Part shown: piece by piece, positions 1 to 7,790 of the stretch
Numbering within the stretch: position 1 is the stretch's first letter
Layout of the letters: every line of letters starts with the position of its first letter
Source: an uncultured Litoreibacter sp.
GTDB taxonomy: Bacteria > Pseudomonadota > Alphaproteobacteria > Rhodobacterales > Rhodobacteraceae
Assembly: GCF_947501785.1 (NCBI RefSeq)
Contig: NZ_CANMXB010000001.1
Location: 62,001 to 126,000, forward strand
Direction: 5' to 3'
DNA: 64,000 bases
Notes under the pieces: model-generated
The model's database searches: none
Seen by the model: only the letters and a program-made list of their open reading frames with translations
Told to the model about the DNA's origin: nothing
Program-made: the position numbers and the translations under genes

Positions 1-355
1 TATGTGCGGCAATGTCGTCGCTGGCGCGCCCGGCGCCCGCTTTGCTGCGCCGCGCGGCACGCAACGACGATTGGCTGATCGGCCGGAACATGCCTTTGTC
101 CGGGGCCTTGCGAAACAGACTGGCAACGGTACGTGACGTCTCGCCAATGATGGGTGGCGGGGTCGGGGCCAGTGTGGCCGTCATAGTCGCAGGCGCAGAG
201 GCGCGATGCATGATCAGGCCGCCCTTGGTCTGGGCCGGCGCTGCCACAAACAGCGAGCCATTTGCCACACTGGGGGTCACGCTTGGCGGAATGTGCAGCA
301 AAATCGCGAAGCACAGGAAGGCCACCCAGCCAATTCGGGTGTTTTGATGTGCCAT
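1..355 (-). CDS. Partial gene, N-terminus of an unknown membrane-anchored or secreted protein
   Basis: An open frame on the minus strand starts at ATG 353-355 and runs without a stop for 118 codons off the left edge, so only the N-terminus is visible. It begins MAHQNTRIGWVAFLCFAILL, with one hydrophobic stretch near residues 9-22 that could be a signal peptide or membrane anchor. An Ala/Pro/Thr-rich segment follows, then a basic Arg/Lys/Ala-rich part with the peptide FRPISQSSLRAARRSK. I recognise no family. The plus-strand frame over the same bases (12-347) has a less natural composition, so I prefer the minus strand. The gene would be divergent from yebC, with about 194 bases between the two starts holding possible promoters for both. 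Confidence 0.5.
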   Translation of the reverse strand, partial: MAHQNTRIGWVAFLCFAILLHIPPSVTPSVANGSLFVAAPAQTKGGLIMHRASAPATMTATLAPTPPPIIGETSRTVASLFRKAPDKGMFRPISQSSLRAARRSKAGAGRASDDIAAH

Positions 356-549
356 GGGGACCCCATTCTAAGGACATGTAACGCGCGCCAAGCTGGTGGC
401 AGGAAGTTGACAATCCGTTGCGCGATCCAACCAAAGCAGTTTCAATTGTCTCTATCCTTCGGATTGGACTTGTCGGGATTGCGGGCGGCGCGCGGCCCCG
501 CTAAGAGGAAGCACTCGCATATCGACCACCAAAGACAGGGGAGAGACCC

Positions 550-1293
550 ATGGCAGGCCACTCAAAATGGGCAAACATCCAGCACCGCAAAGGCCGTCAA
601 GACAAGCTGCGTTCGAAACTCTTTTCCAAGCTCGCCAAGGAGATCACCGTGGCCGCCAAAATGGGCGACCCTGATCCCGAGAAGAACCCGCGCCTGCGGC
701 TGGCGGTCAAGGAAGCGAAAAGCCAATCCGTCCCCAAGGACGTGATTGAGCGCGCGATCAAGAAATCCCAAGGCGGCGACGCCGAGAATTACGACGAAAT
801 CCGCTACGAGGGTTACGGGCCCGGTGGTGTGGCCGTGATCGTGGAGACGATGACCGACAACAAGAACCGCACCGCGTCGACCGTGCGGTCGACTTTTACC
901 AAGAATGGCGGAAATCTGGGCGAGACCGGGTCCGTGGGCTTCATGTTCGATCGCAAGGGACAGGTGATGTACCCGGCTGATGTGGGTGACGCGGACACGG
1001 TGATGATGGCGGCGATTGAGGCGGGGGCCGAGGATTGCGAAAGCACCGAGGATGGCCATGTGATCATCTGCGCGGATACCGATCTGAACACCGTGTCTAC
1101 GGCGTTGGAGGCCGAACTGGGAGAATCTGAGTCCACCAAGCTGATCTGGCAGCCGACGACGACGACCGAGCTGGACCTGGAAGGCATGCAGAAGCTGATG
1201 AAGCTTATGGACGCGCTGGAAGACGATGACGACATCCAGACGGTTACGGCCAATTTCGAAGCCTCTGATGAGGTCATGGCCCAGCTTGAATGA
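550..1293 (+). CDS. yebC: YebC/PmpR-family protein (TACO1 family)
   Basis: This 247-residue protein is the normal length for the YebC/TACO1 family. It opens with the family signature [18 protein letters not shown] and has the expected acidic middle region and C-terminal domain. Members are cytosolic. They have been described as DNA-binding regulators and, more recently, as factors that help ribosomes through difficult peptide stretches; the sequence does not say which applies here. The ATG at 550 follows a purine-rich GGGGAGAG ribosome binding site. The gene is followed by a LysE exporter after 54 bases. In many bacteria yebC lies near ruvC and ruvAB, but no ruv gene is visible here. Identification is firm; the molecular role is inferred from family knowledge. 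Confidence 0.95.
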   Translation: MAGHSKWANIQHRKGRQDKLRSKLFSKLAKEITVAAKMGDPDPEKNPRLRLAVKEAKSQSVPKDVIERAIKKSQGGDAENYDEIRYEGYGPGGVAVIVETMTDNKNRTASTVRSTFTKNGGNLGETGSVGFMFDRKGQVMYPADVGDADTVMMAAIEAGAEDCESTEDGHVIICADTDLNTVSTALEAELGESESTKLIWQPTTTTELDLEGMQKLMKLMDALEDDDDIQTVTANFEASDEVMAQLE

Positions 1294-1347
1294 GCCTAGC
1301 ATTCTCATTTTGATGTTGGATTTGCATATTTTTGCCAAGATGAAACT

Positions 1348-1956
1348 ATGAGCTTTGGCGCCGCGGTTGCGGGTTTCACGCTTGGGTTTTCGCTGATCCT
1401 GGCGATTGGCTCGCAAAACGCGTTTGTGTTGCGGCAGGGGTTGCGGCGCTCCCATGTGTTTGCGGTGTGTTTGACCTGCGCCGTATCGGACGCGTTGCTA
1501 ATCACCGCAGGCGTCGGCGGCTTTGGACAGCTGAGCGAAGTGGCCCCGTGGTTTGGGGCCGCGATGCGCTACGGCGGGGCTGCATTCCTATTCGTGTATG
1601 GCTTGATCTCCTTTCGCTCCTCTTGGCGGGGGTCTGATGGCATGAGCGCCGAAGGGCAGGGCGCAGGCAGCCTGCGGGCCGCGTTGCTGACCTGCCTGGC
1701 GCTGACCTGGTTGAACCCGCATGTCTATCTGGACACGGTTGTGCTGCTGGGCTCGATCTCGGCGCAATATCCGGGCGCGCGGCTGGAATTTGGGCTGGGC
1801 GCGGTTGTGTCCTCCTTTGTGTTCTTCTTTTCGCTGGGGTTCGGGGCGCGGTTGCTGGCACCGATATTTGCGCGGCCCCGCGCGTGGCAGGTGCTTGATT
1901 TTGGCGTCGGGCTGACGATGTGGGTCATCGCGTTGGGCCTGATTTTCGGACATTGA
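1348..1956 (+). CDS. LysE/ArgO-type amino-acid exporter
   Basis: This is a 202-residue inner-membrane protein with about six hydrophobic segments. The N-terminal LILAIGSQNAFVLRQGL and the central TWLNPHVYLDTVVLLGS are signatures of the LysE/ArgO family, which exports basic amino acids such as arginine or lysine out of the cytoplasm. The ATG at 1348 is preceded by AAGATGAAAC as a weak ribosome binding site. The bases just upstream (1325-1347) resemble the tail of the dispersed intergenic repeat found elsewhere in this window. No LysG/ArgP-type LysR regulator is adjacent, which is unusual for lysE. The family is clear; the substrate is not determined. Confidence 0.9.
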   Translation: MSFGAAVAGFTLGFSLILAIGSQNAFVLRQGLRRSHVFAVCLTCAVSDALLITAGVGGFGQLSEVAPWFGAAMRYGGAAFLFVYGLISFRSSWRGSDGMSAEGQGAGSLRAALLTCLALTWLNPHVYLDTVVLLGSISAQYPGARLEFGLGAVVSSFVFFFSLGFGARLLAPIFARPRAWQVLDFGVGLTMWVIALGLIFGH

Positions 1957-2003
1957 ACGCGATTGCGCTTGCGGCGGGGGTGGTCTCGCTGTCTGGTTGA
2001 GTC

Positions 2004-2906
2004 ATGTCGCCACGCCCACATAACCCCGTTCTCGGCGTCTTCTGGATGTTGGTCACCGGCGCGTTGTTTTTGGCGGTGACTGCAGTGGTGAAATATGTGG
2101 GCGACGGGCTGCCCGCCGCCGAAGCTGCTTTCCTGCGCTACCTGCTGGGGCTGGTGTTCCTGATCCCGATGATCCCCGCCATGCGGGCGGCCAAGCTGAC
2201 GCCGCGCATCTGGAAGATATCAGCGTTTCGGGGCGTGGTGCATTCGCTGGGGGTGATGTTGTGGTTCTATTCGATGACCCAGATCTCCATCGCGGAGGTG
2301 ACGGCGATGAACTACCTCAATCCGGTTTACGTCACCATCGCCGCTGCGCTGTTTTTGGGGGAGAAGCTGGCGTTCCGGCGGATCCTGGCGGTTGTGGCCG
2401 CCTTGGCGGGGGCGATGATCATTTTGCGGCCGGGCTTCAGGGAGCTGAATTCTGGGCATTTCGCGATGCTGTTCACCGCCGTGTTGTTTGCGGGGTCTTA
2501 CCTGAGCGCCAAGCTGATGGCGGACGAGGTGTCCCCGGCGGTGGTGGTGTTCTTGCTGTCGGTGACGGTGACGATTGGTTTGGCACCGATGGCGGCTGTT
2601 GTGTGGGTGACGCCGACCGTGGCGCAGCTGGGGTGGATGTTCTTGCTGGCGGCGCTGGCCACGGGGGGGCATTACACGATGACGCTGGCCTTCGCGTCGG
2701 CGCCGTTGACGGTGACCCAGCCGGTGACGTTCTTGCAGCTGGTCTGGGCGGTGCTGCTGGGCTGGCTCGCCTTTGGCGAGGCGGTGGACATTTGGGTGGT
2801 GCTGGGCGGCGTGCTGATTATTGGGGCGGTGACGTTCATTACGTGGCGCGAACATGTCCTGAAGCGGCAGGCGATCACGCCCGCGCCACCTGCGACGAAG
2901 GTGTAG
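2004..2906 (+). CDS. EamA/DMT-family transporter
   Basis: A 300-residue polytopic membrane protein with about ten hydrophobic segments arranged as two EamA repeats, roughly residues 8-140 and 155-285. The repeat-end motifs are visible: AALFLGEKLAFRRILAVV in the first half and LLGWLAFGEAVDIW in the second. Members of the drug/metabolite transporter superfamily move small metabolites across the inner membrane, mostly outward. The gene lies 47 bases after the LysE exporter on the same strand and ends just before the betI operator, so it may be read with lysE rather than with the bet cluster. The substrate cannot be read from sequence. Confidence 0.9.
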   Translation: MSPRPHNPVLGVFWMLVTGALFLAVTAVVKYVGDGLPAAEAAFLRYLLGLVFLIPMIPAMRAAKLTPRIWKISAFRGVVHSLGVMLWFYSMTQISIAEVTAMNYLNPVYVTIAAALFLGEKLAFRRILAVVAALAGAMIILRPGFRELNSGHFAMLFTAVLFAGSYLSAKLMADEVSPAVVVFLLSVTVTIGLAPMAAVVWVTPTVAQLGWMFLLAALATGGHYTMTLAFASAPLTVTQPVTFLQLVWAVLLGWLAFGEAVDIWVVLGGVLIIGAVTFITWREHVLKRQAITPAPPATKV

Positions 2907-2914
2907 CTTTGTTA

Positions 2915-2932
2915 ATTGACTCGTCAGTCAAT
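2915..2932. promoter_or_regulatory. Candidate BetI operator
   Basis: ATTGACTCGTCAGTCAAT is an inverted repeat with perfect 7-base arms (2915-2921 and 2926-2932) around a 4-base spacer. It lies 33 bases before the betI start codon and just after the EamA stop. BetI-type TetR repressors bind short palindromes of this kind in their own promoters and are released by choline. The palindrome is seen directly; binding by BetI is inferred from position. Confidence 0.6.
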
Positions 2933-2964
2933 AAAAAATAACGTCCCCCGCCAAGGGGGATGCA

Positions 2965-3540
2965 ATGCCAAAAGTTGGAATGGAGCCAATCCGCCGCAAG
3001 GCGTTGGTTGAGGCCACGATCGCCGAGATTTCCGCTGCGGGGTCGCTTGATGTGACGGTCAGCGCCATTTCGCGTCGGGCGGGGGTGTCCTCGGGGCTGG
3101 CGCATCATTATTTTGGCGGCAAAGAGCAGATTTTTCAGGCGGCGATGCGCCACATCCTGCGTGTTTTCGGAGCTGAGGTGGCGCAGCGGCTGGCGGATGC
3201 CCCGACGCCGCGCGGGCGTCTGGAAGCGGTGATCCGGGCCAGCTTCTGGGACACGGCGTTTAAACCCGCCTCGGTCAGCGCATGGCTGAACCTCTATGTG
3301 CGGGCCCATAGCAACGCGGAGGCGCTGCGGCTGTTGCGGGTCTACCAATCGCGGCTGCGCTCGAACCTGCTGCATGACCTGCGCCCTCTTTGCGGTGCGC
3401 GGGCGGACGACATTGCCTGCGGGATCGGCGCGCTGATTGACGGGCTCTACATTCGCGCGGCCCTTGGCGGCGCGCAGGAGACGGCGCATGCCGCCGACAT
3501 CGTACTCTCATATCTAAACGCGGAGCTAAAACGCCAATGA
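2965..3540 (+). CDS. betI: TetR-family choline-responsive repressor BetI
   Basis: A 191-residue TetR-type regulator. The N-terminal helix-turn-helix spans about residues 28-58 and includes VSAISRRAGVSSGLAHHYFG, the form typical of BetI; the rest is an all-helical ligand-binding domain. BetI normally represses the choline-to-betaine genes until choline appears. The ATG at 2965 follows AGGGGGAT. The stop overlaps the start of betC (ATGA), so the two are translationally coupled, and betI heads the operon. A perfect inverted repeat sits 33 bases upstream. A second, divergent TetR gene lies inside the same cluster, so control may be shared. Confidence 0.9.
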   Translation: MPKVGMEPIRRKALVEATIAEISAAGSLDVTVSAISRRAGVSSGLAHHYFGGKEQIFQAAMRHILRVFGAEVAQRLADAPTPRGRLEAVIRASFWDTAFKPASVSAWLNLYVRAHSNAEALRLLRVYQSRLRSNLLHDLRPLCGARADDIACGIGALIDGLYIRAALGGAQETAHAADIVLSYLNAELKRQ

Positions 3541-5045
3541 GCAAACCCAACATCCTGATCCTCATGGTCGACCAGTTGAACGGGACCTTGTTCCCCGACG
3601 GCCCGGCGGAGTGGCTGCATGCACCGAACCTGAAGAAACTGGCGGCGCGGTCGACGCGGTTCCGCAACAGCTACACCGCCTCACCGCTTTGCGCGCCGGG
3701 GCGGGCGTCGTTCATGTCGGGGCAATTGCCGTCGCGGACGGGGTGTTACGACAATGCCGCCGAATTTTCATCGGCCATCCCGACCTATGCGCATCACCTG
3801 CGCCGCGCAGGGTATCAGACCTGCCTCAGTGGCAAGATGCATTTTGTGGGGCCGGACCAGCTGCACGGGTTTGAGGAGCGGCTGACAACCGACATTTACC
3901 CCGCCGACTTCGGCTGGACGCCGGATTACCGCAAACCCGGCGAGCGGATTGACTGGTGGTATCACAATATGGGCTCGGTGACCGGATCAGGCGTGGCCGA
4001 GATCACCAACCAGATGGAATATGATGACGAGGTGGCCTACCACGCGACCCGCAAGCTGTATGACCTGTCCCGTGGGGCTGACGCGCGGCCGTGGTGTTTG
4101 ACCGTGAGCTTTACCCATCCGCATGACCCTTATGTGGCGCGGAAGAAGTATTGGGACCTGTATGAGGATTGCGACCACCTTTTGCCGGAGGTTGCAGCCA
4201 TTCCTTATGAAGAGCAGGACGCGCATTCCAAGCGCATTCTGGACGCCAATGACCGGGACAATTTCAATATCTCGGAAGAGGATGTGAAGCGGTCGCGGCG
4301 GGCGTATTTTGCCAATATCAGCTACCTCGATGACAAGGTTGGGGGGATTTTGCAGACGCTTGAGGACACGCGGCAGGAGGCCACGATCCTGTTTGTCTCT
4401 GACCATGGCGACATGCTGGGGGAGCGGGGCCTTTGGTTCAAGATGAGCTTCTATGAGGGATCATCGCGGGTACCGATGATGATTTCCGCACCTGACATGG
4501 CGCCCGGTCTGGTGGAGACGCCGGTGTCCAACATCGACGTCTGCCCGACCTTGTGTGATCTGGCGGGGGTGGACATGTCGGAGGTGATGGACTGGACAGA
4601 CGGTGAGAGCCTTGTGCCCTTGGGGCAGGGCGGGACACGCGACACGCCGGTGGCGATGGAATACGCGGCGGAGGCGAGTTATGCGCCGCTGGTCTCGCTG
4701 CGCTATGGCAAGTGGAAGTTCAACCGCTGCGCGCTGGACCCCGACCAGCTGTTTGACATGGAGGCCGACCCCCATGAGCTGGTGAACCTGGCGCAGGATG
4801 CGGCGCATGCGGGCACGTATAACTCGCTATCGGCCAAGGCCGATGCGCGGTGGGATTTGGATGCGTTTGACGCAGGCGTCCGGCATAGCCAAGCCGGGCG
4901 CTGGGTGGTTTATGAGGCGCTGCGCGAGGGAGGCTATTATCCATGGGACTACCAGCCGCTGCAAAAAGCGTCCGAGCGCTATATGCGCAACCACATGGAC
5001 CTGAACGTGCTGGAAGAGAGCAAGCGGTTCCCGAGAGGTGAGTGA
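3537..5045 (+). CDS. betC: Choline-sulfatase
   Basis: This 502-residue enzyme hydrolyses choline-O-sulfate to choline and sulfate, feeding betaine synthesis and sulfur supply. The sulfatase signature LCAPGRASFMSGQ has Cys52 as the residue expected to become formylglycine. Metal-binding motifs are visible at the N-terminus (LMVDQ) and in the middle (SDHGDMLGERG). The C-terminal part, ending near YMRNHMDLNVLEESKRFPR, matches choline-sulfatases rather than arylsulfatases. It overlaps betI by 4 bases and its stop is directly followed by the GST start, so betI, betC and gst look like one operon. A formylglycine-generating enzyme must be encoded elsewhere. Confidence 0.95.
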   Translation: MSKPNILILMVDQLNGTLFPDGPAEWLHAPNLKKLAARSTRFRNSYTASPLCAPGRASFMSGQLPSRTGCYDNAAEFSSAIPTYAHHLRRAGYQTCLSGKMHFVGPDQLHGFEERLTTDIYPADFGWTPDYRKPGERIDWWYHNMGSVTGSGVAEITNQMEYDDEVAYHATRKLYDLSRGADARPWCLTVSFTHPHDPYVARKKYWDLYEDCDHLLPEVAAIPYEEQDAHSKRILDANDRDNFNISEEDVKRSRRAYFANISYLDDKVGGILQTLEDTRQEATILFVSDHGDMLGERGLWFKMSFYEGSSRVPMMISAPDMAPGLVETPVSNIDVCPTLCDLAGVDMSEVMDWTDGESLVPLGQGGTRDTPVAMEYAAEASYAPLVSLRYGKWKFNRCALDPDQLFDMEADPHELVNLAQDAAHAGTYNSLSAKADARWDLDAFDAGVRHSQAGRWVVYEALREGGYYPWDYQPLQKASERYMRNHMDLNVLEESKRFPRGE

Positions 5046-5690
5046 ATGCTGACGCTTTATGGGCGTGCCACGTCGTCGAACGTACAGGCGGTGCTGTGGG
5101 CGTTGGCGGAGCTTGGGCTGGAGCACACCCGCATCGATTGCGGGGAGAGCTTTGGCGGGCTGGATACGCCAGAGTTTCTGGCGCTGAACCCGCATGGGCG
5201 CATCCCGGTTTTGGTGGATGGGGACGGCCTTGCGATCTTCGAGTCTGGGGCGATCCTGCGCTACCTCGGTGCGGTCTATGGGGACGGGGTAATTTGGCCG
5301 CAGGACCCTGTGGCGCGGGCGGCGGTCGACACATGGGCGGAATGGGCGAAGGTTGAGGTCGCAAACCGCTTTACGGGCCCGATTTTCTGGCGGGTCGTGC
5401 GCACGCCGGCGGCGCGCTGGGACCGGCCAGCGATCCGCGATGCCGTGGACCGGTTCGAGCATGAGCTGGCCGCAGCAGATCGGCAGCTGCGCGATCACGC
5501 GTTCCTTGCGGGTGATGCCCTCACCCTTGCGGATATTCCCTTCGGCCATGTGCTCTACCGTTACTTTGACATCGAGATTGAGCGGCGTGAGTTTGGCGCG
5601 TTGCGGGGCTATTACGACCGGCTGTGTGGGCGTGAGGCGTATCGGAAGAGCGTCATCGTGTCTTACGAGATGCTGCGCGACACGATCTGA
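5046..5690 (+). CDS. Glutathione S-transferase family protein in the bet operon
   Basis: A 214-residue cytosolic GST. The N-terminal thioredoxin-like domain (about 1-80) starts MLTLYGRATSSNVQAVLWAL and contains NPHGRIPVLVDGD and the ES pair that binds the glutathione gamma-glutamyl group (IFESGAILRYL). The helical C-terminal domain includes FLAGDALTLADIPFGHVLYR. Its ATG at 5046 follows the betC stop without a gap. What a GST does in choline metabolism is unknown; detoxifying betaine aldehyde or a related electrophile is only a guess. The gene is followed by an intergenic repeat and then the convergent second TetR gene. Confidence 0.85.
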   Translation: MLTLYGRATSSNVQAVLWALAELGLEHTRIDCGESFGGLDTPEFLALNPHGRIPVLVDGDGLAIFESGAILRYLGAVYGDGVIWPQDPVARAAVDTWAEWAKVEVANRFTGPIFWRVVRTPAARWDRPAIRDAVDRFEHELAAADRQLRDHAFLAGDALTLADIPFGHVLYRYFDIEIERREFGALRGYYDRLCGREAYRKSVIVSYEMLRDTI

Positions 5691-5699
5691 ATGTGCGGC

Positions 5700-5788
5700 T
5701 CAGCCGCGCGTGATATTTGTGCTCTTGGGAGGCTTTGCCTCCCGCCGCACGGGCATCCCTCCAGCATATTTCCGGCAGAAAGAAGCTG
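5700..5788 (+). repeat. Dispersed intergenic repeat, copy A
   Basis: This is one of three closely related intergenic copies (others at 31766-31850 and 50366-50460). The core is a hairpin, GGGAGGCTTTGCCTCCC, followed by a CGGGCATCC stretch and a tail AGCATATTTCCGGCAGAAAG. It separates the convergent gst and tetR genes. Stem bases differ between copies but stay paired, which argues for a conserved structure. It may act as a bidirectional terminator, although no long T-run follows. Confidence 0.6.
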
Positions 5789-6361
5789 CTATTGAAGAAG
5801 CAGGGTGACGAGGGCCGCCGCATCTTTTCGCGCTTGGCTCGGGTTGCAGTCATTTGACTGTGCAGCTTCCAGCCAGACGCCGTCCATATAGGCCTGGAGC
5901 ATTGCCGTGACAGCGGCGCGTTTGTCTGGGGGGAAGAGGTGTTTGACCTCCGCCTGGACATGGCTTTGCACACGGGCGCGGTTAATGCTGTGAAGGCGCG
6001 ACAGGCTGGGCGCGTACGGGGCGTTGGACCAGAATTGCACCCAGAGCGAGCATTGCGCGGGCGTGAAGAGCTGATCGTCGAAATTGGCATCGATGACCGC
6101 AATGAGACGGTCGCGCGCAGTATTTGCCGCCGCGTAGCGTCGCAGCATTGCCTGTTTGAGAAGCGTAAGCAAATGGCGCATAGTGGCCTCCATCAGCTTC
6201 TCCTTGGAGCCAAAGTAATAGGCGATCGAGGCCGCGGAGCTGCCGGCCTCCTTGGCGATCTCTGCCATGGTGACCCGGCCGAACCCATGCGCGTGCACGC
6301 CACGAATCGTGGCGGCGACGAATTCGTCATGGCGGATATCGCGGATACGGCGGCGGGTCAT
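5789..6361 (-). CDS. Second TetR-family regulator (BetI-like) within the bet cluster
   Basis: A TetR regulator of 190 residues. The N-terminal helix-turn-helix (about residues 25-55) contains VTMAEIAKEAGSSAASIAYY; the C-terminal half is a helical effector domain resembling BetI, with LFTPAQCSLWVQFWSNAPYA. I chose ATG at 6359-6361; a TTG 18 bases further upstream is possible but weaker. The gene is divergent from the BCCT-like transporter, and a near-perfect palindrome lies between them at 6420-6435, so it probably represses the transporter and itself. Its ligand could be choline or betaine, by context only. It differs clearly from BetI at 2965, so it is not a recent duplicate. Confidence 0.85.
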   Translation of the reverse strand: MTRRRIRDIRHDEFVAATIRGVHAHGFGRVTMAEIAKEAGSSAASIAYYFGSKEKLMEATMRHLLTLLKQAMLRRYAAANTARDRLIAVIDANFDDQLFTPAQCSLWVQFWSNAPYAPSLSRLHSINRARVQSHVQAEVKHLFPPDKRAAVTAMLQAYMDGVWLEAAQSNDCNPSQARKDAAALVTLLLQ

Positions 6362-6419
6362 CGTGCGAGCATGACACAACCGGTGCTAAGTTCAAGTTTC
6401 TGGACGCAAATTCCAAAAA

Positions 6420-6435
6420 CTGAATGGTCGTTCAG
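6420..6435. promoter_or_regulatory. Candidate TetR operator between tetR and the BCCT-like transporter
   Basis: CTGAATGGTCGTTCAG is a 16-base inverted repeat with 7-base arms and one mismatch. It sits 59 bases upstream of the tetR start and 86 bases upstream of the transporter start. Sites of this shape, with TGAAnGGTCGTTCA cores, are typical TetR-family operators. The palindrome is seen; the protein that binds it is inferred. Confidence 0.6.
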
Positions 6436-6521
6436 GATTTGTTGAGTTTTTGCAGCCGCTGTGATAGCCGTTTTCCCACAACAAAGACGGGCATCCATGC
6501 CCGCATTTAGGGAGACCTCAA

Positions 6522-7730
6522 ATGAACCTCGTTATTTCCTTTGGCATCTTGCTCGCCTTCGCGCTGGTGCTGTTTTGCGTCATCAAATGGTGGAACGTGC
6601 GCTGCATCGGCGTGACGCCCGTGCCGCTTTTCACCTTTATTGCGATCCTGTTCACCTCGGGGCTGGATGTGGGGCTGATCATGTTCCCGCTGGCCTTTGA
6701 CTTCCCGCTTTATGCGGATACCGCGACCGAGCCCGCCTACGCGTTTACCAACCCGTTGGCGTTGGAATTCGGGTTCTGGGGTTTCCTGATCTGGGCGTTC
6801 TACTTCCTGACGAGCTTCTATTTCTGCGTGATTGAACCGAGGGTGAAGTTCTTTGAAATCCCCGCGGTGCGCATCCTAAACAACATCGTCATCATCGCCA
6901 CCTGCGCGTTCACCGCGTCGCTGTTTTTGATTTACATGCCGTACTACATCCCCGAAATCGGCGATGGGGAAAGCGTTGTGGCCACGTTCTACGTCATTGT
7001 TTTCGCGGTGATTTTGGCGGCGGCTTACAGCTCCACAGACATCAAGTTCGTGAAGGTTCTGTCGCTGAGTTCGTCCTTCCTGTTCCTCGGGTTGATCGCC
7101 TTGCTGTGGATCAATGCTGGGATTGGCCTGGGTGAGTTCGGATCCTCGATCAGCAACATCGGCGGCTACTTTGCCAATATCCACAAATTCGTGCTGCCGC
7201 TGACCGAATATCACGAGTTCTACCTGTTCTGGTGGTTTGCATGGTCGATCATGATCGGGCAGTTCACCTCGCGCTTTGTGGGCGGGCTGAAGACCTGGCA
7301 GCTGCTGGCCGCTTTGCTGATCTTCCCGTCCATCCCGTTGGCGATCTGGTTTGCGGTTCTCTACCACTACTACCTCAACGAGCTGACCACCGTGGGCCTG
7401 ATGAACATCGCCATGGTCGTGGTGGGGATCACCTTCGTGATCAACTCGCTGGATTCGCTGATCCGGCTGTACACCGACAACCTGAACCTGACCACCAAAC
7501 GGTTCGGCAAGGCCGCATATATCGCGGGCAACGTGGCGGTTCTGTTCGGACTGACGCTGCTGTTCCAAAGCCAGTGGCTGCAGATCCAGTGGATCGGGGC
7601 GATCGTCATCCTGATCTACCTGGCCTGCATGTTCTACATCCTGGCGACCAAACGCAGCGAAGTTGCGGCGATCAATTCCTCGCCTGAAGAAAACGAGCTC
7701 GACTTCGGCAAGATCGAAAACGTTCATTAA
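6522..7730 (+). CDS. BCCT-like choline/betaine transporter (BetT-like)
   Basis: A 402-residue inner-membrane protein with about eleven hydrophobic segments. The stretch FYLFWWFAWSIMIGQFTSRF (about residues 235-254) corresponds to the aromatic-rich BCCT signature that binds quaternary amines. At 402 residues it is clearly shorter than typical BCCT carriers (500 or more), lacks the usual charged termini, and is a divergent branch of the family. The ATG at 6522 follows AGGGAGACC. It is directly upstream of betB and betA and divergent from a TetR gene, so uptake of choline is the most likely role; betaine or carnitine are alternatives. Family assignment is moderately sure, substrate inferred from context. 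Confidence 0.75.
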   Translation: MNLVISFGILLAFALVLFCVIKWWNVRCIGVTPVPLFTFIAILFTSGLDVGLIMFPLAFDFPLYADTATEPAYAFTNPLALEFGFWGFLIWAFYFLTSFYFCVIEPRVKFFEIPAVRILNNIVIIATCAFTASLFLIYMPYYIPEIGDGESVVATFYVIVFAVILAAAYSSTDIKFVKVLSLSSSFLFLGLIALLWINAGIGLGEFGSSISNIGGYFANIHKFVLPLTEYHEFYLFWWFAWSIMIGQFTSRFVGGLKTWQLLAALLIFPSIPLAIWFAVLYHYYLNELTTVGLMNIAMVVVGITFVINSLDSLIRLYTDNLNLTTKRFGKAAYIAGNVAVLFGLTLLFQSQWLQIQWIGAIVILIYLACMFYILATKRSEVAAINSSPEENELDFGKIENVH

Positions 7731-7739
7731 ACCAACCTT

Positions 7740-7766
7740 CGGGTCGGCTCCTTCGGGGCCGGCCCG
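7740..7766 (+). other. Strong hairpin between transporter and betB
   Basis: Arms CGGGTCGGCTCC and GGGCCGGCCCG around a TTC(G) loop form about 11-12 pairs including two G-T wobbles. No T-run follows, so it is unlikely to be a terminator. It lies between two co-oriented genes 60 bases apart and may protect or process the transcript end of the transporter message. Confidence 0.5.
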
Positions 7767-7790
7767 TCACAAATTCTAAGGATACCGCCA

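Noticed and set aside
12-347. Plus-strand frame at the left edge
   Set aside because: Composition is atypical and the opposite strand gives a start with a hydrophobic leader and an uninterrupted frame.
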